DNA of 64,000 nt from Acheta domesticus (lineage: Eukaryota; Arthropoda; Insecta; Orthoptera; Gryllidae): assembly GCA_031308135.1 (NCBI GenBank), contig JAHLJT010000631.1:33837522-33901521 (forward strand), in the 5' to 3' direction. Made by a program: the position numbers and the translations under genes. Position 1 is the stretch's first letter; each line of letters starts with the position of its first letter. Positions 63,974-64,000 of the stretch are shown in pieces. Below the pieces are notes generated by a model, which was not told where the DNA came from, ran no database searches, and saw nothing but the letters and a program-made list of their open reading frames with translations.

Positions 63974-64000
63974 GATTGCGTCAGAAAAATAATAACCTTC

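Larger units (their letters stand above)
61861..64000 (-). mobile_element. Errantivirus-like (Ty3/gypsy with env) LTR element, 3' half, degraded
   Basis: On the minus strand, reading from the window edge: the linker after reverse transcriptase/RNase H (63973-63482), integrase remnants (63509-62898), then an envelope-like region (62901-61914). The order pol-integrase-env is that of insect errantiviruses. The element continues beyond the window. It is an old, defective endogenous copy: one frameshift near 63490, loss of the integrase core, and at least two breaks in the envelope-like part. Confidence 0.7.

Overview
This window looks like a repeat-rich piece of a large animal genome, most likely an arthropod and probably an insect. 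The retrotransposon types (R1-like, R4/Dong-like, jockey/CR1-like and errantivirus-like), tRNA-derived SINEs, GT-AG introns, abundant (TA)n, (AAT)n and (AAAT)n microsatellites and an AT-rich background support this. Nothing prokaryotic was seen. The species cannot be named from the sequence.

Only one host gene is convincing. It is the 3' half of a Tat-SF1 (HTATSF1; yeast Cus2, fly Barricade) U2-snRNP splicing factor on the + strand. Four coding exons (37081-37250, 37958-38144, 38542-38678, 45419-45611) join in phase through canonical GT-AG introns. They encode the end of RRM1, the linker, the UHM-type RRM2 and a short charged C-terminus. The 5' exons were not found in the 37 kb upstream. The last intron is 6.7 kb and is packed with a long hairpin, an inverted-repeat transposon relic, an antisense LINE and a MITE-like block.

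Layout: 1-1752 is a GC minisatellite, a 1000-base assembly gap and an R1-like LINE 3' end. 2640-3090 is a decayed LINE ORF1. 4501-6110 is a TA-flanked element with palindrome-rich subterminal arrays and nested tRNA-like blocks. 6.6-6.9 kb is a foldback element. 7.7-30.5 kb has no recognisable gene but carries about ten GC/CpG-rich islands separated by AT-rich DNA, copies of a dispersed repeat family, a truncated LINE tail and a hAT-like MITE. 32.27-36.03 kb is a nearly full-length but broken R4/Dong-type LINE sitting inside a (TAA)n microsatellite, followed by a SINE with perfect 14-bp target duplications. 37.1-45.7 kb is the Tat-SF1-like gene. 47.57-47.85 kb is a second SINE with perfect 11-bp duplications. 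48-51.8 kb holds transposon-ORF relics, a third SINE-like copy and the dispersed repeat. 51.9-55.46 kb is a CR1-like LINE with ORF1 and ORF2. 56-60.5 kb holds more dispersed repeat and a second copy of the intronic LINE. 61.9-64 kb is a degraded errantivirus-like LTR element (minus strand) whose integrase has lost its catalytic core and whose envelope-like frame is broken.

The window is therefore mostly a record of successive insertions around one splicing-factor gene. Nothing forms an operon-like or multi-gene system. The most unusual structures are the inverted-repeat/foldback elements, the recurrent gene-free GC islands, the uncharacterised dispersed repeat family, and the coreless integrase.
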